This document shows positions 46,190 to 53,506 of a stretch of 64,000 bases of DNA, one piece after another (the first letter of the stretch is position 1; each line of letters starts with the position of its first letter). The stretch lies in contig NZ_STGH01000003.1 of NCBI RefSeq assembly GCF_005222785.1, forward strand, positions 929,520-993,519, read 5' to 3'. Position numbers and translations under genes: made by a program. This DNA comes from Rhodobacter sp. SY28-1 (GTDB lineage Bacteria > Pseudomonadota > Alphaproteobacteria > Rhodobacterales > Rhodobacteraceae). Below the pieces are notes generated by a model, which searched no databases, was not told where the DNA came from, and saw only the letters and a program-made list of their open reading frames with translations.

Positions 46190-46500
46190 CCGGCATCGTC
46201 GTCATCTGGACCCGAGCAGGTGCTGGGCGTGGTCGACTGGCTGGGGGTCGTGGTCTTGCTGGGCGTCGTGGTCTTGCTGGGCGTCGTGGTCTTGCTGGGA
46301 GCGCTGGTCGGGCTCGGGGCGCTGGCAGGGCTCGGGGTGCTGGTCGGGCTCGGGGAACTGGTGCCGCTCGAACCGCTGCTGGCTTGCGCCATGCTCAAGG
46401 TGGTGACGGCCGGGGCGGCATAGGCGCCGAGCGCAAGGGCGGCGATGCGGGTCAGGGCCTTGCGGCGCGAAAAGCTGCGTTCATCTGCGTCTTGGGTCAT
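46168..46500 (-). CDS. Tat-type signal peptide protein with Ser/Thr/Pro hexapeptide repeats
   Basis: 110 residues. A twin-arginine-like start (FSRRKALTRIAALALGAYAAP, RR at 12-13) ends near MAQAS (residue 41). Then a Ser/Gly stretch and seven hexapeptide repeats (residues 51-92: SPTSTP, SPASAP, SPTSAP, three SKTTTP, SQSTTP), and a tail CSGPDDDDAGCSNPAP with Cys95 and Cys105 around an acidic run. AGGAG precedes the ATG. The last 22 nt overlap the start of the HprK-like/PqqD gene, so the two are coupled. It is a candidate substrate of that protein, by context only. Confidence 0.7.
   Translation of the reverse strand: MTQDADERSFSRRKALTRIAALALGAYAAPAVTTLSMAQASSGSSGTSSPSPTSTPSPASAPSPTSAPSKTTTPSKTTTPSKTTTPSQSTTPSTCSGPDDDDAGCSNPAP
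46225..46350 (-). repeat. 18-bp tandem repeats in the peptide gene
   Basis: Seven in-frame 18-bp units code the hexapeptides; the units at 46241-46294 (CTGGGCGTCGTGGTCTTG on the plus strand) are nearly identical, the others diverge. Such arrays vary in copy number between strains. Confidence 0.85.
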
Positions 46501-46915
46501 CGAGTTCTCCTACTTGATTCTTACAGACCGAAGTCCCAGGCATGTCAGATTTACGACGGCTGGGATGACCAAGGCTTGCGGCAGGAAAACGGCCTTGGCT
46601 ACTTGCCAGCGGTTTATTCCGGCGAATTAAACCTAAGGTATACGCGCCTTTCCGCGCGCTGCTGCCCGGATGAATGGCACCGACAGGGCACCATCGCAGA
46701 TGGCGCAGGCCGCAAGGGTCATGCGGCACGGCCTTGCAGCGGCTTCCCCTGCAACGGACGGCTGATCTTGCCCGGTCGGGGTCATTTCACCCAATCCGAC
46801 CGGCGGCCCACGCCGAAAAGGCGGAAGGATCAAGGACTTGAGATTCCCCTAACGCCCGCAGCCAACCATTTGTTTTCATTTCATTATGCCGTTTTGTCCA
46901 CCGTGGACACAAGCT
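46501..46915. other. 415-bp intergenic region upstream of the repeat-peptide gene
   Basis: No gene I can support. It must hold the promoter of the peptide/kinase unit on the minus strand. Visible features are an inverted repeat at 46611-46633 (GGTTTATTC / GAATTAAACC, one base bulged), AT-rich DNA at 46866-46890 and the TTTGTCCACCGTGG motif next to the MatB-like gene's stop. An open frame of 66 codons at 46633-46833 on the minus strand has no coding character. Confidence 0.5.
46894..46911. repeat. TTTGTCCACCGTGG motif, copy 2
   Basis: Palindrome GTCCAC-C-GTGGAC with flanking TT / ACA, five bases beyond the stop of the MatB-like gene. The 14-base core is the same as at 7000-7013, in the same position relative to a minus-strand gene end. 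Confidence 0.45.
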
Positions 46916-48388
46916 TCACCCGGCCGCAAAAAGGCCCGCATGAACCCGCCGCAGTTCAGCCTTCTGAACCTTCCCCATCGCGTTCCGGGGCAAGTCCTCC
47001 AGCACCAGCACCCGCTTCGGAATCTTGAACGCCGCCAGCCGGTCCCGCAGCGCATCCCGGACAAGCCCTTCGTCCAGAACCGTCCCCTTGGTTGCCACCA
47101 GACAGGCCACCACCGCCTCGCCAAAATCCGGGTGCGGCACCCCGATCACCGCGCTGGCCGCGACGCCGGGAAGTTCATCCAGCGCCGCCTCGACTTCGGC
47201 CGGGTAGACATTCAGCCCGCCGGTGATGACCAGATCCTTGGCCCGGCCCAGAATCGACAGGTAGCCCTCGGCATCAAAGGCCCCCATGTCGCCGGTAATG
47301 AACCAGCCCTCGCGGAACTCCTCCGCCGTCTTCTCCGGCAGCCGCCAGTAGCCCTTGAAGACGTTCGGCCCCCGGACCTCGATCGCCCCCGCCTCGCCCT
47401 GCGGCAACTCCCCGCCGTCCGGCCCGGTGATCCGCACCTCGACCCCCGGCAGCGGCATCCCCACCGTCCCCGCCCGCCGCGCGCCGTCATGGGGGTTCGA
47501 GGTGATCATGTTCGTCTCGGTCATCCCGTAGCGCTCCAGGATCGCATGCCCCGTCCGCTCGCTCCACTCGGCATGGGTGGCGGGCGACAGCGGGGCAGAG
47601 CCCGAGATGAACAGCCGGACATGCGCGGTCGCGTCGCGGGTCAGCCCCGGTTCCGCCAATAGCCGGGTGTAGAAGGTCGGCACCCCCATCATCACCGTAG
47701 CCTTGGGCAACGCAGCCAGGACGGCAGCAGGCTGGAAGGCGGGGTGGAAGATCATCGAGGCGCCGGAATACAGCACGCAGTTCGTCGCGACGAAAAGGCC
47801 GTGGGTGTGGAAGACCGGCAGCGCGTGCAGGAGGACGTCGGTTTCGGAAAACCGCCATAACCCCACCAGCGCCTCGGCGTTCGAAGCCAGGTTCTCCCGC
47901 GTCAGCATCACTCCCTTTGACCGCCCCGTCGTGCCCGAGGTGTAGAGGATCGCCGCCACATCGTCCGGCCTGTGCATGGGATCGGTGAAATCGCTTGACT
48001 GCTCTTTTGCCTGCGCCAGCAGATCGGGCAGCGCCATGACCCGTGCCCCAAGGGCCGCCAGACCCTCTGCCCTGGCGGGATCGGTGACAGCCAGCGCAGG
48101 TTCGGCATCAGTCAAGAAGTGCGCGGTCTCGGACACCGTATAGCCAGGGTTCACCGGCAGAAAGATCACCCCGGCCCGCAGGCAGGCAAGATACAGCGAC
48201 AGGACCGCCTCGCACTTCTCGACCTGCACCAGCAGGCGGTCGCCCGGCCGCAGACCCAGCGACACCAGCGCGTTCGCCAGCCGCCCCGTCTCGGCCAACA
48301 GGTCGCCATAGCTGGCACCTCCGACGATCCAGGTCCGGCCCGGCGTCGCCGCCATCTGCTTCAGCGATGTGATGACATCTGCGCTCAT
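46916..48388 (-). CDS. Acyl-CoA synthetase, malonyl-CoA synthetase (MatB)-like
   Basis: 490 residues of the ANL adenylating superfamily, which activates a carboxylate with ATP and couples it to CoA. Motifs: AAILYTSGTTGRSKGVMLT (about 150-168), LPVFHTHGLF, GSAPLSPATHAEW, LERYGMTETNM, GWFITGDMG and the A10 lysine near AMGKVQK at the C-terminus. LPVFHTHGLF and ERYGMTETNM are the forms I associate with malonyl/methylmalonyl-CoA synthetase rather than long-chain ligases. ATG 48388; upstream codons are shadow-like. Confidence 0.82.
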   Translation of the reverse strand: MSADVITSLKQMAATPGRTWIVGGASYGDLLAETGRLANALVSLGLRPGDRLLVQVEKCEAVLSLYLACLRAGVIFLPVNPGYTVSETAHFLTDAEPALAVTDPARAEGLAALGARVMALPDLLAQAKEQSSDFTDPMHRPDDVAAILYTSGTTGRSKGVMLTRENLASNAEALVGLWRFSETDVLLHALPVFHTHGLFVATNCVLYSGASMIFHPAFQPAAVLAALPKATVMMGVPTFYTRLLAEPGLTRDATAHVRLFISGSAPLSPATHAEWSERTGHAILERYGMTETNMITSNPHDGARRAGTVGMPLPGVEVRITGPDGGELPQGEAGAIEVRGPNVFKGYWRLPEKTAEEFREGWFITGDMGAFDAEGYLSILGRAKDLVITGGLNVYPAEVEAALDELPGVAASAVIGVPHPDFGEAVVACLVATKGTVLDEGLVRDALRDRLAAFKIPKRVLVLEDLPRNAMGKVQKAELRRVHAGLFAAG

Positions 48389-48475
48389 GACCCTGCCTCC
48401 GCCGCCTCGTCCGGGGTTTAGCCGTGGCGGCGGCACAACCCAAGAATTTTCGCCGAAACTTTTTGCGGCCCGGGA

Positions 48476-49222
48476 TCAGGCCTTGATCACCTTCGGAGGC
48501 GTCACCGCGATGCGGAACTCGGCTTCGACCGCGTCGGTTCCGTGGGTCCTGGCCAGGTCCAGAAGCGCGAAGCGGACGCGGGCGATCTCGCGGTAGTAGG
48601 ACAGGAAGGCCGCGTTCATCGCGGCACCCGACACCGCGCCAAGGATCGGGACGGCCTGGGCGGCGACCTTCTGGCCAAGGACCGTGGCCAGACGGGGCGC
48701 GATAGCGGCGATCAGGTTCTGCACCGTCGATCCGGTCAAGGCCAGACGCGTGCCGATGAACGAGGTGTTCACCCCGTCATCGTCCTTGAGCGGACTGCCC
48801 GCCGCAAAGACCTGCAGGCACTCGGCCCGCACCCAATCCTCATCCGGATCAAATCCGGCATCGCGGGCCGCCGCGCGGATCGCATTCAGAAACAGCGTCA
48901 CCGTGACCGGAAGTTCCGCAACAGCCGTCGGCAGGCCACCAACCCCGCCCGCGGCTCCGGTTGCGATGACGGCGGCCAGCGGGCCGCGCGCGCCAAGGTC
49001 CGGGGTGCGGGCCGCGATCCCATAGGAGGCTTCCAGCGCCTGCGCTGTCACCCGTTCGATCTGGGCGCGGACCGCCTCGGGCAAGACGGAAAGCTGGTTT
49101 TCCAGCGTCGTTCCAAGGCGGTTCACCAGCCGGATCACCGGCCCGTTCGCGCGCTTGTAGCGGCGGGCAAGGTCGGCAACCTGAGAAGACAGATCGATTG
49201 CGGCAGGAAGGGTCTGGTCCAT
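48476..49222 (-). CDS. EcsC family protein
   Basis: 248 residues of the EcsC family, marked by GGLPTAVAELPVTVTLFLNAI and QKVAAQAVPILGAVSGAAMNAAFLSYYREIARVRF. EcsC is encoded with the EcsAB ABC transporter in Bacillus; in Proteobacteria it stands alone and its role is unknown. Two to three hydrophobic amphipathic segments suggest membrane association. ATG 49222. It lies 87 bp upstream of the MatB-like gene on the same strand. Confidence 0.85.
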   Translation of the reverse strand: MDQTLPAAIDLSSQVADLARRYKRANGPVIRLVNRLGTTLENQLSVLPEAVRAQIERVTAQALEASYGIAARTPDLGARGPLAAVIATGAAGGVGGLPTAVAELPVTVTLFLNAIRAAARDAGFDPDEDWVRAECLQVFAAGSPLKDDDGVNTSFIGTRLALTGSTVQNLIAAIAPRLATVLGQKVAAQAVPILGAVSGAAMNAAFLSYYREIARVRFALLDLARTHGTDAVEAEFRIAVTPPKVIKA

Positions 49223-49262
49223 GGTCTTGATATGGGTGCCCCTGATCCGGCTGCAATGGGGC

Positions 49263-49805
49263 TCAGGTCGCTTTGGTCACGGTGCCGGTCACCCCGTTCC
49301 AGGCCCCCGCCTTCAGCTCCAGCCCCAGGATGCGGTCCGGGTTCGTCGGCGGCGGCATCTCGACCCCGTCCAGCTTCCGAAACCCGAAGCGGCCGTAATA
49401 GGGTGCATCCCCCACCAGCATCACCCGCTCCCAGCCCAGACGCCGCGCTTCGGCCAGGCTTTCGTTGATCAGAAGCGCCCCAAGCCCTTCGCCCTGGTGG
49501 GTCGGGTGGACGGCCACAGGGCCAAGCAGAAGCACGTCCTGTTCGCCGATCAGCGCGGGCCAGTAACGGATCACCGCCGCCAGCGCGCCGTCCTCGTCGC
49601 GGAGCGTCAGGCAAAGCGGGGCCACGGTCGGGACACCATCGCGTAGGCGGTATGAGGACAACGCGGTACGGCCAGGGGCGAAACAGAGATCATAGAGGGC
49701 TTCCACCTCCCACCAGTCGTCTTCCGTCTCTTCCTCAAGCTTGTACACGCGCCGTTGATCCCACTCGAAGCCCTTGCCGAATCCACTGGCACCGGCCCGT
49801 AACAT
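49263..49805 (-). CDS. GNAT family N-acetyltransferase
   Basis: 180 residues with a GNAT acetyl-CoA-binding core: LGPVAVHPTHQGEGLGALLINESLAEARRLG (about 93-123; the R/Q-x-x-G-x-G/A loop is QGEGLG) and MLVGDAPYYGRFGFRKL (about 128-144). This matches the YhbS-like N-acetyltransferase group. The substrate is unknown. ATG 49805; the start is divergent from a flavin reductase gene 40 bp away. Confidence 0.85.
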   Translation of the reverse strand: MLRAGASGFGKGFEWDQRRVYKLEEETEDDWWEVEALYDLCFAPGRTALSSYRLRDGVPTVAPLCLTLRDEDGALAAVIRYWPALIGEQDVLLLGPVAVHPTHQGEGLGALLINESLAEARRLGWERVMLVGDAPYYGRFGFRKLDGVEMPPPTNPDRILGLELKAGAWNGVTGTVTKAT

Positions 49806-49845
49806 GGCGCAGGGTCACGATCAATTTGTGAAACAGGACTTGCCG

Positions 49846-50433
49846 ATGTTCTACCGACCCGCCGAAGGCCATGGGCTGCCGCACAGCCCGTTCTCGGCCA
49901 TCGTCTCGCCCCGGCCCATCGGCTGGATTTCGACCCGCGCCAGCACGGGCGACAACCTGGCGCCCTATTCTTTCTTCAACGCCGTGGGTTATACGCCACC
50001 ACAGGTGATGTTCGCGGGCGACTATCGCGACAGCATGGTCAATGCGATGGAGTCAGGCGTCTTCGCGGTGAACATCGTCGCCGAAGCGGCGCTGGAAGCG
50101 ATGAACGCGACCTCGGCCCGGTTCCCGCGTGGGACGGATGAGTTCACGGCAGCGGGTGTGGCCAAGGCGGAATGTGTTGCCATCGACTGCCCGCGCGTGG
50201 CCGATGCCCCTGCGACACTGGAATGCAGGGTGGTCAAGCTGGTGGACCTCCTTGGCCCGGAAAAGGTCCTGATCGGCGAGGTCGTGGGCATCCACATCCG
50301 CGACGACTGCCTGGTGGATGGCCGCCTGGACCCGACCCGCTACGCCCCAGCCGCGCGGCTGGGCTATCACGACTACACCTTTGTCCGCGAAATCCGGGAA
50401 CTGCGCCGCCCAAAGGACCCCGCCAAGGGATGA
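49846..50433 (+). CDS. Flavin reductase-like FMN-binding protein
   Basis: 195 residues of the flavin reductase/split-barrel FMN family: SPFSAIVSPRPIGWISTRASTGDNLAPYSFFNAVGYTPPQVMF (about 16-58) is the family's typical FMN-binding start, followed by NIVAEAALEAMNATSA and VECRVVKLVDL-like ECRVVKLVDLLG. It may supply reduced flavin to an oxygenase or act on a flavin substrate. ATG 49846 (AGGA upstream) is used; in-frame upstream codons overlap the divergent gene. Its stop overlaps the next gene by 4 nt. Confidence 0.88.
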   Translation: MFYRPAEGHGLPHSPFSAIVSPRPIGWISTRASTGDNLAPYSFFNAVGYTPPQVMFAGDYRDSMVNAMESGVFAVNIVAEAALEAMNATSARFPRGTDEFTAAGVAKAECVAIDCPRVADAPATLECRVVKLVDLLGPEKVLIGEVVGIHIRDDCLVDGRLDPTRYAPAARLGYHDYTFVREIRELRRPKDPAKG

Positions 50434-50849
50434 CGCCCACCCGCCGCAAGATCGTCTATGCCGTCTCGTTCGAGGCCCTGGGAACGCTGGTCGTCTCGAC
50501 CTACCTCTGGCTTCTGTCCGAGGCGAGCCCGGCATCCTCCTTCGCGCTGTCGGTCGTGACCGCGACGATAGCGCTGTGCTGGAGCTTCGTCTTCAACACC
50601 GGCTTCGAGGCCTGGGAGGCACGGCAACCGGTAAAGGGGCGGTCGCTGGCCCGCCGCACGACCCATGCGATCCTGTTCGAGGGCGGTCTGGTGCTCCTCC
50701 TCCTTCCGGTCATGGCCTGGTGGCTGGGGGTGACGCTTTGGCAGGCGCTGGTCTACGAGGCCGGGCTGATCGCCCTGTTCATCCTCTATACCTACCTTTT
50801 CACCTGGGGCTTCGACCGCGTCTTCGGCCTGCCTGCCTCGGCGCGGTAG
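50430..50849 (+). CDS. PACE family efflux transporter
   Basis: 139 residues with four hydrophobic helices in two repeated bacterial transmembrane pair (BTP) domains: RRKIVYAVSFEALGTLVV ... WSFVFNTGFEAWE and RRTTHAILFEGGLVLLLL ... YTYLFTWGFDRVF. This is the layout of the proteobacterial antimicrobial compound efflux family (AceI-like), which exports biguanides and short diamines. The conserved FE in helix 1 (about residues 14-15) and its repeat at about 83 are present. Coupled to the flavin reductase gene by an ATGA overlap. Confidence 0.85.
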   Translation: MTPTRRKIVYAVSFEALGTLVVSTYLWLLSEASPASSFALSVVTATIALCWSFVFNTGFEAWEARQPVKGRSLARRTTHAILFEGGLVLLLLPVMAWWLGVTLWQALVYEAGLIALFILYTYLFTWGFDRVFGLPASAR

Positions 50850-50867
50850 GCCCTGCTCCCTTTGGCC

Positions 50868-50895
50868 TTGCGCCCAAGGCGGCAATCTGTATAAG
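50868..50895 (+). promoter_or_regulatory. Promoter of the rpsF operon
   Basis: TTGCGC (50868-50873) and TATAAG (50890-50895) with a 16-bp spacer form a good sigma-70-type promoter, which would give a leader of about 100 nt before rpsF. Confidence 0.65.
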
Positions 50896-50939
50896 GCCGC
50901 ATCCTTTCCGCTTATCCATGAACCGGCGATGCCTCTCGT

Positions 50940-50970
50940 GGACGGGCTGCGGAAAGGCTCTTGCCCGTCC
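50940..50970 (+). promoter_or_regulatory. Leader hairpin before rpsF, candidate S6:S18 autoregulatory site
   Basis: GGACGGGC (50940-50947) and GCCCGTCC (50963-50970) form a perfect 8-bp stem around a 15-nt purine-rich loop in the rpsF leader. S6:S18-binding leader motifs are known in front of rpsF in many bacteria, so this is a natural candidate; the specific bulge of that motif is not confirmed. Confidence 0.45.
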
Positions 50971-51002
50971 TATGAAGCCGCCCTGAAACGAAGGAAGTCT
51001 GC

Positions 51003-51467
51003 ATGCCTCTGTATGAGCATGTCTTCATCGCGCGTCAGGACCTGTCCAACGCGCAAGCCGAAGGCCTTATCGAACACTTCTCGACCGTCCTCGCGGACAA
51101 CGGCGGCAAAGTCGTTGAGAACGAGTACTGGGGCGTCAAGACGATGGCCTACAAGATCAACAAGAACCGCAAGGGCCACTACGCCTTCCTGAAGTCGGAC
51201 GCGCCCGCCGCTGCCGTTCAGGAAATGGAACGCCTGATGCGCCTGCATGACGACGTGATGCGCGTGCTGACCATCAAGGTCGACAAACATGCCGAAGGCG
51301 TGTCGGTCCAGATGCAGAAGCGCGAAGAGCGTGACGGCGACCGCGGGGATCGCGGTGACCGGGGTGGGTTCGGCGGTGAACGCCGTGAACGCCCGTCGTT
51401 CGGCGACCGCCCCGACCGTGGCGGTGATCGTGGCGACCGTCCGTCGTTCGGCGCTCCGCGTCGTTGA
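51003..51467 (+). CDS. rpsF: 30S ribosomal protein S6
   Basis: 154 residues. The first ~95 are the S6 domain ([26 protein letters not shown] ... [22 protein letters not shown] ... [19 protein letters not shown]), binding the central 16S domain with S18. Residues ~108-154 are an Arg/Gly/Asp-rich low-complexity tail ([20 protein letters not shown] ... [11 protein letters not shown]) that is longer than in E. coli. First gene of rpsF-rpsR-rplI. Confidence 0.97.
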   Translation: MPLYEHVFIARQDLSNAQAEGLIEHFSTVLADNGGKVVENEYWGVKTMAYKINKNRKGHYAFLKSDAPAAAVQEMERLMRLHDDVMRVLTIKVDKHAEGVSVQMQKREERDGDRGDRGDRGGFGGERRERPSFGDRPDRGGDRGDRPSFGAPRR

Positions 51468-51486
51468 TCTGAGAAAGGAATAGACC

Positions 51487-51714
51487 ATGGCGAACAAGCC
51501 GTTTTTCCGCCGCCGTAAGGTTTGCCCCTTCTCGGGCGACAACGCTCCGGCGATCGACTACAAGGACACCCGTCTGCTGCAGCGCTACATCTCCGAGCGC
51601 GGCAAGATCGTCCCGTCCCGCATCACCGCAGTCTCGGCGAAGAAGCAGCGTGAACTGGCCCAGGCCATCAAGCGCGCCCGCTTCCTGGCCCTGCTGCCCT
51701 ATGCCGTGAAATAA
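51487..51714 (+). CDS. rpsR: 30S ribosomal protein S18
   Basis: 75 residues: [68 protein letters not shown] is the textbook S18 sequence. It binds S6 on the 30S platform. It retains the single Cys of the KxCPF motif. AAAGGAATAG ribosome site; 19 bp after rpsF and 12 bp before rplI. Confidence 0.98.
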   Translation: MANKPFFRRRKVCPFSGDNAPAIDYKDTRLLQRYISERGKIVPSRITAVSAKKQRELAQAIKRARFLALLPYAVK

Positions 51715-51726
51715 GGAGCGACGCAC

Positions 51727-52296
51727 ATGCAAGTCATCCTTCTGGAACGTGTGGCCAAGCTTGGCCAGATGGGCGAGGTCGTGAACGTCAAGGACGGTTA
51801 CGCCCGCAACTTCCTGCTGCCGCAGGGCAAGGCTCTCCGCGCCAACGAGGCGAACGTGAAGTCGTTCGAGGCGAAGAAAGCCCAGCTGGAAGCCACCAAC
51901 CTGGAAACGAAGAAAGAGGCCGAAGCCGTTGCTGCCAAGCTCGACGGTCAGGCGTTCATCGTGATCCGGTCGGCGTCGGACGCCGGTGCGCTTTACGGCT
52001 CGGTCACGCCGCGTGACGCGGCTGACGCTGCCACCGAGGCGGGCTTCACGGTCAGCCGCACCCAGGTCGTCCTCGACCGTCCGATCAAGGATCTGGGCCT
52101 GCACACGGTTTCCGTCCGTCTGCACCCGGAAGTCGCGGTGAAGATCAAGCTGAACGTCGCCCGCTCGCCCGAAGAGGCCGAGCTCCAGGCGTCGGGCAAA
52201 TCGGTCGCCGAACTGGCAGCCGAAGCCGAAGCCCAGGCCGAGTTCGAGATCGCTGAACTCTTCGACGAAATGGGAGCAGCCGCGTCGGAAGAATAA
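51727..52296 (+). CDS. rplI: 50S ribosomal protein L9
   Basis: 189 residues: the N-terminal rRNA-binding lobe [32 protein letters not shown], a long connecting helix (about 42-74), the C-terminal lobe with [13 protein letters not shown] and [23 protein letters not shown], and an acidic Glu/Ala-rich C-terminal extension (about 155-189) beyond the E. coli length of 149. AAGGAG precedes the ATG. Last gene of the ribosomal operon; a strong terminator follows. Confidence 0.97.
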   Translation: MQVILLERVAKLGQMGEVVNVKDGYARNFLLPQGKALRANEANVKSFEAKKAQLEATNLETKKEAEAVAAKLDGQAFIVIRSASDAGALYGSVTPRDAADAATEAGFTVSRTQVVLDRPIKDLGLHTVSVRLHPEVAVKIKLNVARSPEEAELQASGKSVAELAAEAEAQAEFEIAELFDEMGAAASEE

Positions 52297-52319
52297 GCTT
52301 TTCCTGTCAGGGATTTGCG

Positions 52320-52350
52320 AACCGCGTCCGGGAAACCGGGCGCGGTTTTT
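52320..52350 (+). terminator. Intrinsic terminator of the rpsF operon
   Basis: A 12-bp stem AACCGCGTCCGG / CCGGGCGCGGTT (one G-U pair) with a GAAA tetraloop is followed by a T-run, 23 bp after rplI. It isolates the ribosomal operon from the nucleotidyltransferase gene. Confidence 0.92.
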
Positions 52351-52365
52351 CTTTGGGCGAGGTCT

Positions 52366-52431
52366 TGTACAACAATCTTGACTTTTGTTGTACATCGCTC
52401 CATGTACAACAAACCAAACGATTGTTGCACA
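52366..52431 (+). promoter_or_regulatory. Two tandem 37-bp-spaced dyads before the nucleotidyltransferase gene
   Basis: Dyad 1: TGTACAACAA (52366-52375), 9 nt, TTGTTGTACA (52385-52394). Dyad 2: TGTACAACAA (52403-52412), 9 nt, TTGTTGCACA (52422-52431), with one mismatch. The dyads repeat with exact 37-bp period. A TTGACT hexamer (52378-52383) sits in the spacer of dyad 1. The second dyad ends 4 nt before the ATG. Either a double operator or two RNA hairpins. Confidence 0.85.
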
Positions 52432-52435
52432 AGGA

Positions 52436-53449
52436 ATGCTCCGCCACAGCCTGACCACCAACTCCGCCTACCTCGACCTCTTGCGCAGCCTGCAGGATGA
52501 ACAGGCGTCGAACGTCAGGGGCACTCCAACCCGAGAAATGCGCAATGGCCGTGCCTACTGGTATGACGTCCACCGCGTCGGCACGACCGTCCGCAAGACC
52601 TATATCGGCGAGGACACACCCGACCTGGCCGACCGCCTGCGACGAACGCTGGCGCTCGCACAGGATCGACAAGCGCGCAGCCGGAGGCGGACGGAACTGG
52701 TCCGCACCCTGCGTGCTGCCGGCATGCTCGGCACGGACGCCTCGATCGGCTCGCTTCTGGCGACGATGGAACGGCTGGGCGTGTTCCGTCTTGGCGGGAC
52801 ACTCGTAGGCACCCAGGCCTTCCGGCTTTACGAAGGCGAACTCGGCATCCGCATCTCTGGCGACGAACTGGCCCAAACCGGCGATATCGACATTGCCCAA
52901 TTCGAACGGCTGTCCCTTGCCTTGAGTGATCAGGTCGAAGAGCCACTTGCCGACGGCTTCCGAGCCCTCGACTTCGCGCCCGTCCCGTCCTTGGGCAGCC
53001 GTTCGATATGGAAATGGCGGCAGACCCGCTCTGACCTGATGGTCGAGTTTCTGACCCCCTCGTTCCGTCCCGAGGAGGACATCCGCGACCTGCCTGCGCT
53101 TGGCGTGGCAGCCCAGTCGCTCCATTTCCTGAACTTCCTGATCGCAGGTCCCATCAAGGCGGCTGCCCTCTACCGATCTGGGGTACTTGTCCAGATCCCT
53201 CGCCCCGAACGCTTTGCCGTCCACAAGCTGATCGTCGCGGATCGGAGGCGGGCCGGGGCAGACCAGATCAAATCCCGCAAGGACCGCGCCCAAGCCGCCC
53301 TCTTGATCGAAGCCCTGGCCGAGGACCGGCCCGACGAACTGCGCGAGGCGTATCAGGACGCAATGGAGCGCGGCCCCCAGTGGCGCGCACATATCGGGGC
53401 CACACTAAAGCGGATGCCCGAAACAGCGACAAAGCTTGCCGCGCTTTGA
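52436..53449 (+). CDS. GSU2403-like nucleotidyltransferase-fold protein
   Basis: 337 residues. The central region (about 110-150) reads FRLGGTLVGTQAFRLYEGELG...TGDIDIAQFERL: a nucleotidyltransferase-type G[GT] strand followed by the D-x-D pair in TGDIDIAQF, matching the GSU2403/NTP_transf_8 family as I recall it. There is a charged N-terminal part with RAYWYDVHRVGTTVRKTYIG and a C-terminal helical part containing RFAVHKLIVADRR. NTases of this kind occur in toxin-antitoxin and defence contexts but also elsewhere. AAGGA lies directly against the ATG, an abnormally short spacing. It stands alone between core genes. Confidence 0.75.
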   Translation: MLRHSLTTNSAYLDLLRSLQDEQASNVRGTPTREMRNGRAYWYDVHRVGTTVRKTYIGEDTPDLADRLRRTLALAQDRQARSRRRTELVRTLRAAGMLGTDASIGSLLATMERLGVFRLGGTLVGTQAFRLYEGELGIRISGDELAQTGDIDIAQFERLSLALSDQVEEPLADGFRALDFAPVPSLGSRSIWKWRQTRSDLMVEFLTPSFRPEEDIRDLPALGVAAQSLHFLNFLIAGPIKAAALYRSGVLVQIPRPERFAVHKLIVADRRRAGADQIKSRKDRAQAALLIEALAEDRPDELREAYQDAMERGPQWRAHIGATLKRMPETATKLAAL

Positions 53450-53506
53450 CGGGGCGGTGTCGGCGGCAGGCAAGCCGCCTGCCCTGCCACAGCTAGCGTG
53501 GCGGGC

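Noticed and set aside
46633..46833. 66-codon minus-strand frame in the large intergenic region
   Set aside because: No ribosome site, no hydrophobic or repeat structure and no sign of codon bias.
52385..52435. TTG start at 52385 for the nucleotidyltransferase
   Set aside because: The codon lies inside the dyad repeats, and the added 17 residues only translate those repeats.
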